Shown here: positions 8,206-17,801 of the stretch, piece after piece
Layout of the letters: each line of letters begins with the position of its first letter
Position numbering within the stretch: position 1 is the stretch's first letter
Assembly (NCBI GenBank): GCA_964397625.1
Contig: CAYNJT010000001.1
Span: forward strand, 62,001-126,000
Length of the DNA stretch: 64,000 nt
Source: Leptolinea sp964397625
Lineage (GTDB): Bacteria; Chloroflexota; Anaerolineae; Anaerolineales; Anaerolineaceae
Direction: 5' to 3'
The notes under the pieces: generated by a model
Told to the model about the DNA's origin: nothing
What the model saw: only the letters and a program-made list of their open reading frames with translations
The model's database searches: none
Program-made: the position numbers and the translations under genes

Positions 8206-8735
8206 ATTTTAGCGTCATCTCTTCGCCGCAGGCCTGGCTGTTTGCCCTGCTGATCTTTTTTCTGCGGGTGGGAGATATGTCGCTGGATACCCTGCGCGTA
8301 CTGTTTGTGGTGCGCGGACGCAAGGGTATAGCCTGGGTATTGGGATTTTTCCAATCGCTTCTATTTGTTATTGCAATTACATCTGTACTATCACAACTGG
8401 ATAATCCGCTGAATATTCTTGGATACGCGGCAGGATTTGCCACGGGAAATGTGTTGGGTATGCTCATCGAGGAGCGTCTGGCTGTGGGGCATATCCAATT
8501 GACCATTTTTAGCATTAACCGCGGCGCCGCCGTGTGCGATGCTTTGCGTATAGCCGGATTTGGCGTGACCGAAATTCCCGGCCGCGGAAAGAACGGCACA
8601 GTCTCGGTCATCCTGACGAATGTATTTCGCAAAGATGTCGACCGCCTGGAAACGATTATCCTGGAAACCGACCCTGAAGCGTTTGTCACCCGCGAGGATG
8701 TGCGCCCGATGCGTCGGGGTTTCTGGCGGGCTTAA
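8202..8735 (+). CDS. UPF0316 / DUF2179 membrane protein
   Basis: The 177-residue protein has three membrane segments in the first 90 residues (with RVGDMSLDTLRVLFVVRGRKG between the first two) and a C-terminal soluble domain of the DUF2179 type (from about residue 100, ending in TDPEAFVTREDV). In other bacteria such proteins are linked to c-di-AMP-like or unknown signalling, without a firm role. The ATG overlaps the glgP stop (ATGA), so it is translationally coupled to glgP. Its stop codon shares a TTAA with the stop of the convergent nfeD-type gene. Confidence 0.75.
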   Translation: MNFSVISSPQAWLFALLIFFLRVGDMSLDTLRVLFVVRGRKGIAWVLGFFQSLLFVIAITSVLSQLDNPLNILGYAAGFATGNVLGMLIEERLAVGHIQLTIFSINRGAAVCDALRIAGFGVTEIPGRGKNGTVSVILTNVFRKDVDRLETIILETDPEAFVTREDVRPMRRGFWRA

Positions 8736-10084
8736 TCCCGTTCTTGTGCGGCCGGTTTCACCCGCACATGCAATCCATCCACAGCCGTGATCACCACCTG
8801 ACTTTGCTTTAAAATGGCTGGGCTGTTTGATTCGAGCACCGCGCTCCAGCGTTCCCCGGCCACCTGGACTTCACCCTCCGGATTAATATCTGTCACCGCG
8901 TAGCCTGTTTTTCCCACCATGGTTTCGATTCCGGCAATGATCGGTTTCTTCTGAGCCAGGATCCCCATACTGACAACACCGAAAAAGAAAGCACCCAACA
9001 CCAGCCCGGTGCCGATCACCAGCGGGATGGATACGGCAGGGTAACCGGGGAGGCGGACGCTGTTGAACAGCACCAACGCGCCGACAATGAACGAGATCGT
9101 TCCGGCGGCGGTCAACGCGCCATGCGTGGGGGCTTTAATATCCAGAATGAATAACACAAAAGCGGCCACCATGAATACCAGTCCAAAGAGATTAACAGGC
9201 AATATGCCCATGCCATAAATGGCCAGAGCGATGCAGCATATTCCAAGAAATCCGGCCACCCAGCCGCCAGGAGACGATATCTCAATAAGCACTGCCTGCG
9301 CGCCAATGGCCAGCAGGAGGAAGAGCAGATTGGGATTGGTCAACATCATGAGAAGGTTTTCGATAAGCGATAGATCGAACGCATCGATTTTCGCGTCTCT
9401 AACTGCCAGTATCGTAGAGTTATTTCCAGCCAGCGTGACTTTACGACCATCCAGTTTATTTAAAACATCCTGAGGAGAATCGGCCAGAACATCCACCAGA
9501 CCGGCATCCACCGCTTCCGTTGCCGAAACAGCCCGGGCGGATTGAATGGTCGCTTCAGCCAGTTCGACCGCTTTTTGTCCCCGGTTGGCCGCCAGGCTGC
9601 GGACAGTCGCTTTAAGAATTTCTTTTACCTTGGATTCCATCGTGGCGCCAATATCTTCGCCGTTGGAACCAACCGGACTTGCCGCTCCTATGGCTGTTTC
9701 GGGAGCCATGGCGGATGCGTGCCCGGCCAGAGTGATAATCGTCCCTGCGCTGCCAGCCATGGCTCCTCGTGGAGCGATATAAACGATGACCGGTACTTTG
9801 CTGGATCGAATTTCTGTCACCACACGATTCATTAACTCGATGCTCCCACCCGGTGTGTTCAGCTGCAGGATCAAAGCGTCATAGGATTGGTCCTCCGCGT
9901 TTTGAATACCACGGTCGATATAATCGACCATTACCGATGTCACCGGGCCGTTATATGTTAACAACAGCCCACGGGGATTTGTTCCATTCGCGGATGTTGT
10001 ACCGAAGATGAAAATCAGGCATATGGTAATAATGCCAGGGATAAGGATTGATCTCGCGGGTGGTTTTCGGAAATTCGGTTTCAT
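8732..10084 (-). CDS. NfeD-type membrane-bound ClpP-class serine protease
   Basis: The 450-residue protein has a signal segment (about residues 13-32), a ClpP/crotonase-fold protease domain (about 37-220), four or five membrane helices (about 235-375) and a C-terminal OB-fold domain (about 385-445, with GKTGYAVTDINPEGEVQVAGERW). The protease motifs are LQLNTPGG near residue 77 and PRGAMAGSAGTII near 105, the latter holding the nucleophile Ser. This is the long NfeD form (NfeD1b), thought to cut membrane proteins such as stomatins; no stomatin gene adjoins it here. There is no ribosome binding site; the -10 box lies six bases before the ATG. Confidence 0.85.
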   Translation of the reverse strand: MKPNFRKPPARSILIPGIITICLIFIFGTTSANGTNPRGLLLTYNGPVTSVMVDYIDRGIQNAEDQSYDALILQLNTPGGSIELMNRVVTEIRSSKVPVIVYIAPRGAMAGSAGTIITLAGHASAMAPETAIGAASPVGSNGEDIGATMESKVKEILKATVRSLAANRGQKAVELAEATIQSARAVSATEAVDAGLVDVLADSPQDVLNKLDGRKVTLAGNNSTILAVRDAKIDAFDLSLIENLLMMLTNPNLLFLLLAIGAQAVLIEISSPGGWVAGFLGICCIALAIYGMGILPVNLFGLVFMVAAFVLFILDIKAPTHGALTAAGTISFIVGALVLFNSVRLPGYPAVSIPLVIGTGLVLGAFFFGVVSMGILAQKKPIIAGIETMVGKTGYAVTDINPEGEVQVAGERWSAVLESNSPAILKQSQVVITAVDGLHVRVKPAAQERD

Positions 10085-10090
10085 AAATCC

Positions 10091-10096
10091 ATTATA
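10091..10096 (-). promoter_or_regulatory. -10 box of a probable leaderless promoter for the NfeD gene
   Basis: On the minus strand TATAAT is followed by GGATTT and then the ATG at 10084. The 6-nt distance places transcription start at the ATG, and no ribosome binding site exists. Confidence 0.6.
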
Positions 10097-10152
10097 CGCA
10101 GTCTCCTGCTTACGACCATATTTTATATATGCTTCCCGTTGATCAGCGTTTA

Positions 10153-10158
10153 TATAAT
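10153..10158 (+). promoter_or_regulatory. Probable -10 box of dnaK
   Basis: TATAAT lies about 80 bases before the dnaK start in an AT-rich intergenic region. A matching -35 box is not convincing. No CIRCE element (TTAGCACTC / GAGTGCTAA) is visible, so HrcA control is not indicated. Confidence 0.4.
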
Positions 10159-10238
10159 TCTTCTAAAATGTTAATATTCTTCATGCAAATTTGGCTTATC
10201 CTAGGCAGGATAAAGAATTTTTGCTAGGAGAGTGCGAT

Positions 10239-12098
10239 ATGGGAAAAATTATAGGTATTGATCTGGGTACAACCAACAGCGTTGTATCTGTTATGGAAGG
10301 CGGAGAACCTGTTGTAATTTCTACGGCAGAAGGCTCGCGTCTTTGCCCATCTGTTGTGGCGTTCAGCAAGAACGGTGAACGGCTGGTGGGACAGACCGCC
10401 AAACGTCAGGCGGTCATCAATTCGGATAACACGGTCTCTTCCATTAAGCGTTTCATGGGCCGCCATTATGACGAGGTGGAACAGGAACGCAAAATGGTGC
10501 CATATTCCATTGTGAAAGGCGCTGGTGGAGACGCGCGGGTGAAGATCCCGGTGACCGGTAAGGAATACACACCGCAGGAAATTTCAGCCATGATCCTGGC
10601 CAAGCTGAAAGCGGACGCTGAAGCCCATCTTGGGCAGCCGGTAACTCAGGCTGTGATTACCGTCCCGGCTTATTTTAACGATAGCCAACGACAGGCCACC
10701 AAAGATGCCGGACGTATTGCCGGGCTTGAAGTGTTGCGTATTATCAATGAACCGACAGCTTCGGCTCTGGCGTACGGACTTGAAAAGAAGACCAACGAAA
10801 AAATCCTTGTCTTTGATCTGGGCGGCGGAACGTTTGACGTATCTGTGCTGGAAGTGGGAGACGGCGTGTTTGAGGTCAAATCCACCAATGGTGATACCCA
10901 TCTGGGCGGTGACGATTGGGATGAACGCATAGTCAACTGGCTGGCTGATGAGTTCAAAAAGGATCAGGGTATCGACCTGCGGCAAGACCGCCAGGCATTG
11001 CAGCGGCTGCGTGAGGCGGCTGAAAAGGCCAAGATCGAGCTATCCACCCTGATGGAGACGGACATCAACCTGCCGTACATCACAGCAGATGCCAGCGGTC
11101 CGCGCCATCTGCAGATGAAGCTCAATCGGGCAAAATTCGAGCAAATGACAGCCGACCTGCTGAATCGTTGTAAAGGACCGTTCGAATCCGCGCTGAAAGA
11201 TTCAGGATTGACCGCGAAGGATATCGACGAAGTTGTACTGGTAGGTGGTTCCACCCGCATGCCCATGGTGCAAGACCTGGTGCGCAGCCTGACTGGCAAA
11301 GACCCCAACAGGGGTGTCAACCCGGATGAGGTGGTGGCTGTTGGAGCCGCTATTCAGGGCGGTGTGCTGGGCGGCGAGGTTAAGGATGTACTGTTATTGG
11401 ACGTGACTCCGTTAACTCTCGGTCTTGAGACGCTGGGCAGTGTGATGACCCCGCTCATCGAGCGCAACACCACCATTCCGGTCAAGAAGTCGCAGGTATT
11501 CTCGACAGCCGAAGACAATCAGACGGCTGTGGATATCCACGTGCTGCAGGGAGAACGACCTATGGCGAGCGATAACATGAGCCTGGGCCGCTTCCGCCTC
11601 GAAGGCATCCCGATGGCTCCGCGCGGCATTCCGCAGGTGGAAGTCACCTTTGATATTGATGCCAATGGCATCTTAAATGTTTCGGCCAAAGATAAAGCCA
11701 GCGGCCGTGAACAGAAGGTCACCATAACAGCTTCCACCAATTTGACCAAGGCCGAGATCGACCGCATGATGAAGGATGCCGAAGCCAACCGCGCGGAAGA
11801 TGCCCGCCGCAAGTCAGTGGTAGAAGTGCGCAACCAGGCAGACACAGTAGCGTACGCTGCCGAGAAATTGATAAAGGAAAACGGCGGAGCCGATCACGGA
11901 GCGCTGCAGGAAAAAGTGAGCGCCCTGCGACAGGCAATGAACGGCGAAGATGTATCCCGTATGCAAAGCCTGATGCAGGAAGTTCAGCAGGCCGTTCAGG
12001 CGGCGGCTGCGCAAACCGCATCGTCAGAAAGCCCCGAACCTGAACCGCAGGCCAATCCACAGGGTGAAGTAGTGGACGGCGAATTCAAGGAAGCATAA
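10239..12098 (+). CDS. dnaK: Chaperone DnaK (Hsp70)
   Basis: DnaK binds unfolded protein segments in an ATP-driven cycle with DnaJ and GrpE. The 619-residue product starts at ATG 10239, which has GGAG eight bases before it and gives the family N-terminus MGKIIGIDLGTTNS; the frame is open 16 codons further upstream, but those codons match nothing. The nucleotide-binding domain has phosphate loops DLGTTNS and LGGGTFDVS, and the linker VLLLDVTPLTLGLET leads into the substrate domain. The tail ends in EVVDGEFKEA. GrpE, DnaJ and HrcA are not adjacent. A strong terminator follows. Confidence 0.96.
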   Translation: MGKIIGIDLGTTNSVVSVMEGGEPVVISTAEGSRLCPSVVAFSKNGERLVGQTAKRQAVINSDNTVSSIKRFMGRHYDEVEQERKMVPYSIVKGAGGDARVKIPVTGKEYTPQEISAMILAKLKADAEAHLGQPVTQAVITVPAYFNDSQRQATKDAGRIAGLEVLRIINEPTASALAYGLEKKTNEKILVFDLGGGTFDVSVLEVGDGVFEVKSTNGDTHLGGDDWDERIVNWLADEFKKDQGIDLRQDRQALQRLREAAEKAKIELSTLMETDINLPYITADASGPRHLQMKLNRAKFEQMTADLLNRCKGPFESALKDSGLTAKDIDEVVLVGGSTRMPMVQDLVRSLTGKDPNRGVNPDEVVAVGAAIQGGVLGGEVKDVLLLDVTPLTLGLETLGSVMTPLIERNTTIPVKKSQVFSTAEDNQTAVDIHVLQGERPMASDNMSLGRFRLEGIPMAPRGIPQVEVTFDIDANGILNVSAKDKASGREQKVTITASTNLTKAEIDRMMKDAEANRAEDARRKSVVEVRNQADTVAYAAEKLIKENGGADHGALQEKVSALRQAMNGEDVSRMQSLMQEVQQAVQAAAAQTASSESPEPEPQANPQGEVVDGEFKEA

Positions 12099-12108
12099 GA
12101 TGTGATAC

Positions 12109-12152
12109 AGACCCTAAGGGTTCACTCCATTAAAACCCTTAGGGTCTTTTTT
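12109..12152 (+). terminator. Rho-independent terminator of dnaK
   Basis: AGACCCTAAGGGTT (12109-12122) and AACCCTTAGGGTCT (12134-12147) form a perfect 14-bp stem with an 11-base loop, followed by six T. Confidence 0.92.
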
Positions 12153-12184
12153 GATTTCTGCAACCCCAAATGATTTATGTATAT

Positions 12185-15022
12185 TTATTTACACGCGGTG
12201 TTCACCCATTTAAAGAAGAGAGGGCAATAGGCCATGGCTACCTCATGTTCGCCCGTTTCAAGCTTCACACTCTTGAATGTGCCAAATAATCTCTCAATTT
12301 CAACGGGTACTCCATCCACACGGGCAATCCAATTCTCGTCCCAGTTATCGACAAACGTAAAGTATCCACTCTCCGGGACGTTGACTTCCACCAGCAGATG
12401 GTCACCGGTGTAATCATGCACCACCGGTTTGATCGAAAATTCATGAGCGTCTGAAAGAAAATCCGCTATATTTTTCTGCCCAATGGAACGGCTGAAAAAG
12501 AAACGATTTCCGTTTGTCACACCCAGCAATTCATCTCTCTGCGGTGTGTCATTTCCGGGTTGGAAGTAGAAATCCTGGTAGCGTCCAAAATGCCACTTGG
12601 GAGGACTGCCGACCGAAAAAGACGGCGAGAGGGTCAATGTTGAATCTTCATTCTTGCGCGGAGTGCCTGTTGAAATGTCCGTCATCCGCTGATAATTTCC
12701 TTCTTTACGGATTTCCCGCGGGATGAATCCATTATTCCACAGCCACGGACCGCCATACCAGAGATTCGCGAGGGAAATAAGTCCAAACCCGGCGGCTAGA
12801 ACCAATTTCTGAGAAGGGTGAAAATGCCGCTTCCAAAGAAGAAGAAAAACAAGGATCCCGGAAAACAAACTGAACGCCATATACGAGTAACTGAACCCGG
12901 CAGACAGGGCGACCGGATCAGGGTTCACATTTTGATGTAGGATATTTGCCACTGTTTGAATAAGGTTCATCGTGCGGGGGATAAAATACAATTCCCAGTA
13001 CTCATCCATCAGTCCGCGTGAGAATTCCACCCATTGAAAAGCCAGGCTAAAAATTGTCACGGCGGCCAAAGGGAGCCAGCCCCATAGCGCAACCCGCTTT
13101 TCTGCAGGCGTTCGATGAAGCAGAACGGATTCAAAATCTGCCAGCGAATAGGCCAGAAGCAATGAAAGACCAGGCAGAAGGGCTATGCTCAAGCGGCCCC
13201 AACCGCGCAGCGCGGAGAATTCAGGGAGAATCTTATAGAAGAACAGGAACAGATAGGATTGTTCACCATAAGAGATGTAATTGAGAAAGACCAGCCAACC
13301 CAGAAGCCCAACTTTCACCGGCCATGCCCGTCGTTCGGTTATCCGGTGCGGTTCGGTTTCACCGGCGGCATTTTGTGGATGGGCCAGATAGAGAATCATC
13401 AAAGCCAGACCCAGCGCGCCAAAATAGAACCAGCCTTCCGGACGGGCGGCTGTGGGATATACCAGCGACTCAAGTGAGTCCTGAAAATCGAAAGGGTACA
13501 TGGTAGCGTGCTGGAAGTTGTCTCCCGCGCGGCCGGACGTCTGGCTGATGGTGCGGCTCATATGCCAAAGGTAAGGCGCGCAGATCAACACGGAAACCAG
13601 AGAGGCTGTAACGAATCCGGAAAGGAAACGCCACCAGTCAGGTTTTTCCACAGCGAAGATCACATGCCTGACCCGCGGGATTAGCATGAAAACCAGATAT
13701 GGCGCTGCCAGGAAGGGAAGGTAATACACATAATACGGATAGCCGGCGGTGAACAGGCAGACCAACGAGAAACACAATCCGGCAGCCCAGCGCCAGATCG
13801 TCTTCCAATCCCGGGCGGTAAAAAGTCTCGTTAGTGCCAGCAGTATCCAGGGATACCAGGCGGCTTCGTGTGCCGCGTTTGTGAAACGCAGCAGTTCCGT
13901 CATTTTGTAACTGAGAGCCATGGTCAGGGCGGCAATAAGAGCAAATCGTCTTTCAACACGCAAAGACCGCAGCCAGACGTACAGACCGAGAGAGAACCAG
14001 CTGATGGCCGCCACAGTGTAGACCTGGTGGTCAAGCCTGGTGTAACCGCTGTTGATTTTGTAGTATATGGTCAGGATCAGATTGAAAGGATAAACGGCCT
14101 GAGCGAGTGGATTTGAAAAGAAAGGGTATCCGGCCCCTTCAGATGGCGACCACAGCGGGAAATACCCATTGGAAAGATGATCCAGAAGATAGGTCTTGTA
14201 CACATAATAAAAAGGGCCAAAATCGTTCCCCAGAGCGACATTATGACCGGCAATAGTGGTGATGTACGGCAGCAGGAAAACCATTGGCACTATCGCTGCC
14301 AATGCCGCGGCAGCCTGGCGGGAAAACAACAGGTAAAAGACCGCGGACAATAACAGCCCTTCACACAACGCGAGAAGAACCGAGAGAAAACCGTTCAAAA
14401 TGGATGGAATCCCCAGAGAGGTGGGGAAGGGGCTAAAAATTAAGTAATCAGGCAGCGGGGTGTAAAGATTAAGCGAATAGGTTTTCCCCTGAAGCGAAAT
14501 AGCCGCCGACCCCTGTCGGGGGCGGTTGAAAAAAACCAGCTCAACCGGAGCGTCCAAATTTCCAGCATAGGTTAAACGATTGGATCCAGTTTCCGTTTGA
14601 ATCCAACCATCTTCCTTTAATTGCCAGCCTCCTGAAGGTTGGAATTGATCCAATGGAATGAGTTTTTTGCCCGCAATTACTTCGACCAATCGTGTCTGTT
14701 CGGGACCGCTGATCTCTATCTGGAATGTGGATGAAAACACAGGCGGTTGCCAGTGAAAAACCATAAGGCAGAATATCGCAGCAAATCCGCTCAAGATCAG
14801 GATCTTTACCCTGATACCGGTATTGAAGCCCAGGGACGGCCATTTAAGACTCAACACCTGAAAAAACAAAAAACACACAATCCAGATAAGGGAGATCAGA
14901 CCGATCTTCTGGTTAAGTGGTTTCTGAAAAAAATCAAACCACCGGCAGGCGATTGGGTAAGCGGTCAGAAAGGAAACTGCTGCAATGTTCAGGTGTTTCC
15001 ATGCGAATAACCGATTCGTCAT
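12185..15022 (-). CDS. YfhO-like large membrane protein (GT-C-type glycosyltransferase)
   Basis: With the ATG at 15022 the protein has 945 residues. It has a long series of about a dozen membrane helices and a C-terminal periplasmic beta-rich domain (SGYFTFVDNWDENWIARVDG). The stretch with LGNDFGPFYYVYKTYLLDHL and GYFPLWSPSEGAGYPFFSNP is characteristic of the YfhO family, membrane enzymes implicated in glycosylating cell-wall or lipid-linked polymers. The open frame continues 52 codons further upstream, but that would run over the divergent gene. The chosen ATG has a TATAAT box 7 bases before it and no ribosome binding site, pointing to a leaderless mRNA. Confidence 0.78.
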   Translation of the reverse strand: MTNRLFAWKHLNIAAVSFLTAYPIACRWFDFFQKPLNQKIGLISLIWIVCFLFFQVLSLKWPSLGFNTGIRVKILILSGFAAIFCLMVFHWQPPVFSSTFQIEISGPEQTRLVEVIAGKKLIPLDQFQPSGGWQLKEDGWIQTETGSNRLTYAGNLDAPVELVFFNRPRQGSAAISLQGKTYSLNLYTPLPDYLIFSPFPTSLGIPSILNGFLSVLLALCEGLLLSAVFYLLFSRQAAAALAAIVPMVFLLPYITTIAGHNVALGNDFGPFYYVYKTYLLDHLSNGYFPLWSPSEGAGYPFFSNPLAQAVYPFNLILTIYYKINSGYTRLDHQVYTVAAISWFSLGLYVWLRSLRVERRFALIAALTMALSYKMTELLRFTNAAHEAAWYPWILLALTRLFTARDWKTIWRWAAGLCFSLVCLFTAGYPYYVYYLPFLAAPYLVFMLIPRVRHVIFAVEKPDWWRFLSGFVTASLVSVLICAPYLWHMSRTISQTSGRAGDNFQHATMYPFDFQDSLESLVYPTAARPEGWFYFGALGLALMILYLAHPQNAAGETEPHRITERRAWPVKVGLLGWLVFLNYISYGEQSYLFLFFYKILPEFSALRGWGRLSIALLPGLSLLLAYSLADFESVLLHRTPAEKRVALWGWLPLAAVTIFSLAFQWVEFSRGLMDEYWELYFIPRTMNLIQTVANILHQNVNPDPVALSAGFSYSYMAFSLFSGILVFLLLWKRHFHPSQKLVLAAGFGLISLANLWYGGPWLWNNGFIPREIRKEGNYQRMTDISTGTPRKNEDSTLTLSPSFSVGSPPKWHFGRYQDFYFQPGNDTPQRDELLGVTNGNRFFFSRSIGQKNIADFLSDAHEFSIKPVVHDYTGDHLLVEVNVPESGYFTFVDNWDENWIARVDGVPVEIERLFGTFKSVKLETGEHEVAMAYCPLFFKWVNTACK

Positions 15023-15029
15023 GTCCGTT

Positions 15030-15035
15030 ATTATA
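15030..15035 (-). promoter_or_regulatory. -10 box of a probable leaderless promoter for the YfhO-like gene
   Basis: Minus-strand TATAAT, then AACGGAC, then the ATG at 15022; no ribosome binding site. It sits in a 58-base gap shared with the divergent promoter at 15066-15074. Confidence 0.55.
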
Positions 15036-15065
15036 GCCGAGGCGAAAAAAACCACAGCAAGCGGG

Positions 15066-15074
15066 TGATATAAT
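15066..15074 (+). promoter_or_regulatory. Extended -10 of a probable leaderless promoter for the C39-like peptidase gene
   Basis: TGATATAAT is an extended -10 element followed by only six bases (GCCGAT) before the ATG at 15081. No ribosome binding site is present. Confidence 0.6.
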
Positions 15075-15080
15075 GCCGAT

Positions 15081-16397
15081 ATGTCAATAACCACTCCCCG
15101 CAGGCGCAGAAGACGCCGTTCCAACCTCCCACAGATCATCCTTGCTTTGATCGTTGTTGCCGGAATCGTGTATTTCATCCCGCCGGTAAAAACCCGGGTG
15201 GACGGACGTCTATACCTGTGGCGGCTTCAATTCCTGGCGATGGTCCGGTCTCCGGAAAAAGAAGAATTTGTTCCGCAACAGAATGTAACACTGGTCACTA
15301 CAACGGCGGCCACCCTGCCCGCGACCATCACTGACACCATTTCTCCGACAGCAGTGCCTGAAACGGGAACACCGGTTCCAACTCTTTTACCAACGAGTTC
15401 TGCCACACCGCTTCCTTCACAGGTCGTTCTTAAAGGTGTGCGTTACATGGATCAACATGGCATCCATAATTACTGCGCGCCTTCGACTCTGGGAATGGCA
15501 TTGTCATTTTGGGGCTGGAAGGGCACCCGAACTGATGTTGGCAAAGTAGTTAAGCCTTATGACGAAGATTACAACGTAATGCCTTATGAACTGGCTAATT
15601 ATGCTGTGAATAACGCCGGCTTGCAGGCTGTCACGCGCATTGGCGGCACAGTTGACCTCGCCCGCAACCTGGTTGCCGGGGGATTTCCGGTACTGGTTGA
15701 AGTAGGCGAATATCAGCTTGACCTGGCCAACGTGGTAAGCTGGATGGGACATTATTTACTCATTACAGGATATGACGACGCGAAGAGCGAATTCATCGTT
15801 CAGGATGCGTATAAGGGCCAGAACCAGAAGGTTAAATACACAAGCCTGGAAAGCGACTGGCGAAATTTCAACTTTGTTTATGTGGTTGTTTATCCCCAGG
15901 AAAAGGAACAATTGGTTCAAGCGATCATGGGACCCATGTGGGATGAAACCACGGCAAACCGGGCTGCGTATGACCGTGCCAATCAGGAAATTGGTCAGCT
16001 GACGGATATCAACCTGTACTACGCGTGGTTCAATCGAGGAACGGCTATGGTCAAACTGCAGGATTACGCGGGCGCTGCCCAGGCGTATGATCAGGCGTTT
16101 GCCATTTACAAAACCCTGCCTGAAGATACCCGCCCGTACCGCATGGTCTGGTATCAAACAGGGCCGTATCAGGCCTATTATTATTCCGGACGTTACCAGG
16201 ACGTGGTCAGTCTGGCCGACCTGACACTCAGCCTGACTTCACATCTTGGATTGGAAGAATCCAATTACTGGCGCGCCATGGGGTATGCCGCTATTGGCAA
16301 ACGCGACCTGGCGATTAAAGACCTGCGTACCAGCCTGGATATCCACCCGAATTTTGAACCCAGCCTGTTGGAAATGCAAGCGCTTGGAGCAAATTAA
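15081..16397 (+). CDS. Membrane-anchored C39-like cysteine peptidase with TPR tail
   Basis: The 438-residue protein starts with an arginine-rich cytoplasmic tail (RRRRRRR) and one membrane helix (about residues 17-34). A Thr/Pro-rich spacer and a peptidase C39-like domain (about 115-275) follow. The expected catalytic residues are present: Cys132 in HNYCAPSTLGM, His224 in WMGHYLLITGYD and Asp242 in VQDAYKG. The last 150 residues form TPR-like helical repeats (YAWFNRGTAMVKLQDYAGAAQAYDQAF). C39 domains usually remove leader peptides from bacteriocins, but no ABC exporter is fused or adjacent, so an extracytoplasmic peptidase of unknown target is more likely. Confidence 0.78.
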   Translation: MSITTPRRRRRRRSNLPQIILALIVVAGIVYFIPPVKTRVDGRLYLWRLQFLAMVRSPEKEEFVPQQNVTLVTTTAATLPATITDTISPTAVPETGTPVPTLLPTSSATPLPSQVVLKGVRYMDQHGIHNYCAPSTLGMALSFWGWKGTRTDVGKVVKPYDEDYNVMPYELANYAVNNAGLQAVTRIGGTVDLARNLVAGGFPVLVEVGEYQLDLANVVSWMGHYLLITGYDDAKSEFIVQDAYKGQNQKVKYTSLESDWRNFNFVYVVVYPQEKEQLVQAIMGPMWDETTANRAAYDRANQEIGQLTDINLYYAWFNRGTAMVKLQDYAGAAQAYDQAFAIYKTLPEDTRPYRMVWYQTGPYQAYYYSGRYQDVVSLADLTLSLTSHLGLEESNYWRAMGYAAIGKRDLAIKDLRTSLDIHPNFEPSLLEMQALGAN

Positions 16398-16536
16398 GCT
16401 TTCCTGTATTCTGCCGGTAAATATGATATTCTTAAAAAGAACGGGCGGGCTTTTACCGAGTGTATTTGCCTGTTTTGACATCCATTTTTCCTAAAATCCA
16501 CCTGCGTTTCGTTAAGAATTGAACGACCCATAAACC

Positions 16537-17781
16537 ATGCGAATTCTTCATTTTGCTGATGCTCATATCGATATTGCCAGCCAGCGAAAGCGGGACCCTG
16601 AAAGCGGGATGCCCATTCGTGTGCTGGATTTTCTAAAAGCGCTGGATGCCATCATTGACACAGCCATTGACGAGAAAGTGGACCTGGTATTGTTTGCCGG
16701 AGACGCCTACAAAGACCGCACACCCGTGCCCACCTACCAAAGGGAATGGGGCAGACGTATCATGCGGTTGTCCCAAGCCGGCATTCCCACACTGCTGCTG
16801 GTGGGCAACCATGACCTGCCGCCAACCACGAACCGCGCCAACGCGTTACAGGAATTTGACACATTGGCCGTTCCGCATGTCACAGTGCTTTCAAAACCCA
16901 GATTCCTCAAACCGGCTGACCTGGACGGTCTGCCATTGCAGATTATTGCCATTCCGTGGATCTCACGGTCAGGGATGATGGCTACCCTGGCGGCGCGAGG
17001 CGAAACAAATATCGATGCTTTTGAAGAACTCGGCAAATACCTGCACGCGATTGTGACTGAATGGATGAGCACAGCCGATCCGGAATATCCGCTTATACTC
17101 ACCGCGCATGGCATGGTGGAAGGCGCCGTATTAGGATCCGAACGCACCATCAGCCTGGGCAGCGATCTGACCTTCCCCGGTGCGCTAATTCGCGACCCGC
17201 GGCTGGCCTATTCCGCGCTGGGTCATGTGCATAAATATCAGGATCTGAATGCCGGAAAACAACCGCCGGTGGTGTATCCGGGGTCAATCGAGCGGGTTGA
17301 TTTTGGTGAAGTCCAGGATGACAAAGGTTTTGTCATTGTCACTGTGGAAAAGAACCAGCCAACACTGGTGGAACGGCGGGTGTTGAATGGCCGTAAATTC
17401 ATAGACCGATATGTTCGATTGGAAACGCCGAAGGATGTTGCCTCGAAAACAGGGGCAGTCATGCCATCCCCTGATGAAATGGATGGAGCCATTTTCAGGC
17501 TTACAATGGATTATCCACGTGAACTGGAACCTCTAATCGATGAAGCATCCATCAGGGAGGCAGCCAAATCGACACTGGAATTTCATCTTGTGCGTAAAGT
17601 GAGGATGGAAGCCCGATCGAGGGTGGCCGATGGTGTGGGATTGAGTCAAATGCCGCTGCCTGAGCAGTTGGAAATCTACTGGAAGGCAACCAAGATTGAA
17701 AGGGAAGATCGAGAAGTACTGGACAGCCTGGCGCGATCCATATTTGCCAAGGTTGATGGTTTGAATGATGGACAGGCATGA
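16537..17781 (+). CDS. sbcD: SbcD, nuclease subunit of the SbcCD (Mre11-Rad50) complex
   Basis: SbcD is the Mn-dependent nuclease that, with the SbcC ATPase, opens hairpins and processes DNA ends. The 414-residue protein has the five metallophosphoesterase motifs: DAHID (Asp8, His10), FAGDAYKDR, LVGNHDLP, TAHGMV and LGHVHK. The C-terminal part holds the capping and SbcC-binding region. No clear ribosome binding site precedes the ATG. SbcC lies one gene further down, separated by a CorC-like gene, so all three may be one operon. Confidence 0.92.
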   Translation: MRILHFADAHIDIASQRKRDPESGMPIRVLDFLKALDAIIDTAIDEKVDLVLFAGDAYKDRTPVPTYQREWGRRIMRLSQAGIPTLLLVGNHDLPPTTNRANALQEFDTLAVPHVTVLSKPRFLKPADLDGLPLQIIAIPWISRSGMMATLAARGETNIDAFEELGKYLHAIVTEWMSTADPEYPLILTAHGMVEGAVLGSERTISLGSDLTFPGALIRDPRLAYSALGHVHKYQDLNAGKQPPVVYPGSIERVDFGEVQDDKGFVIVTVEKNQPTLVERRVLNGRKFIDRYVRLETPKDVASKTGAVMPSPDEMDGAIFRLTMDYPRELEPLIDEASIREAAKSTLEFHLVRKVRMEARSRVADGVGLSQMPLPEQLEIYWKATKIEREDREVLDSLARSIFAKVDGLNDGQA

Positions 17782-17801
17782 TTTGATTTCAGGGGAGATG
17801 G

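Noticed and set aside
10191..10238. N-terminal extension of DnaK by 16 codons
   Set aside because: The ATG at 10239 has a ribosome binding site and gives the standard DnaK start; the upstream codons match no Hsp70.
10085..10238. CIRCE heat-shock operator before dnaK
   Set aside because: GCTAGGAGAGTGCG looks faintly similar, but the 9-bp inverted repeat is not there.
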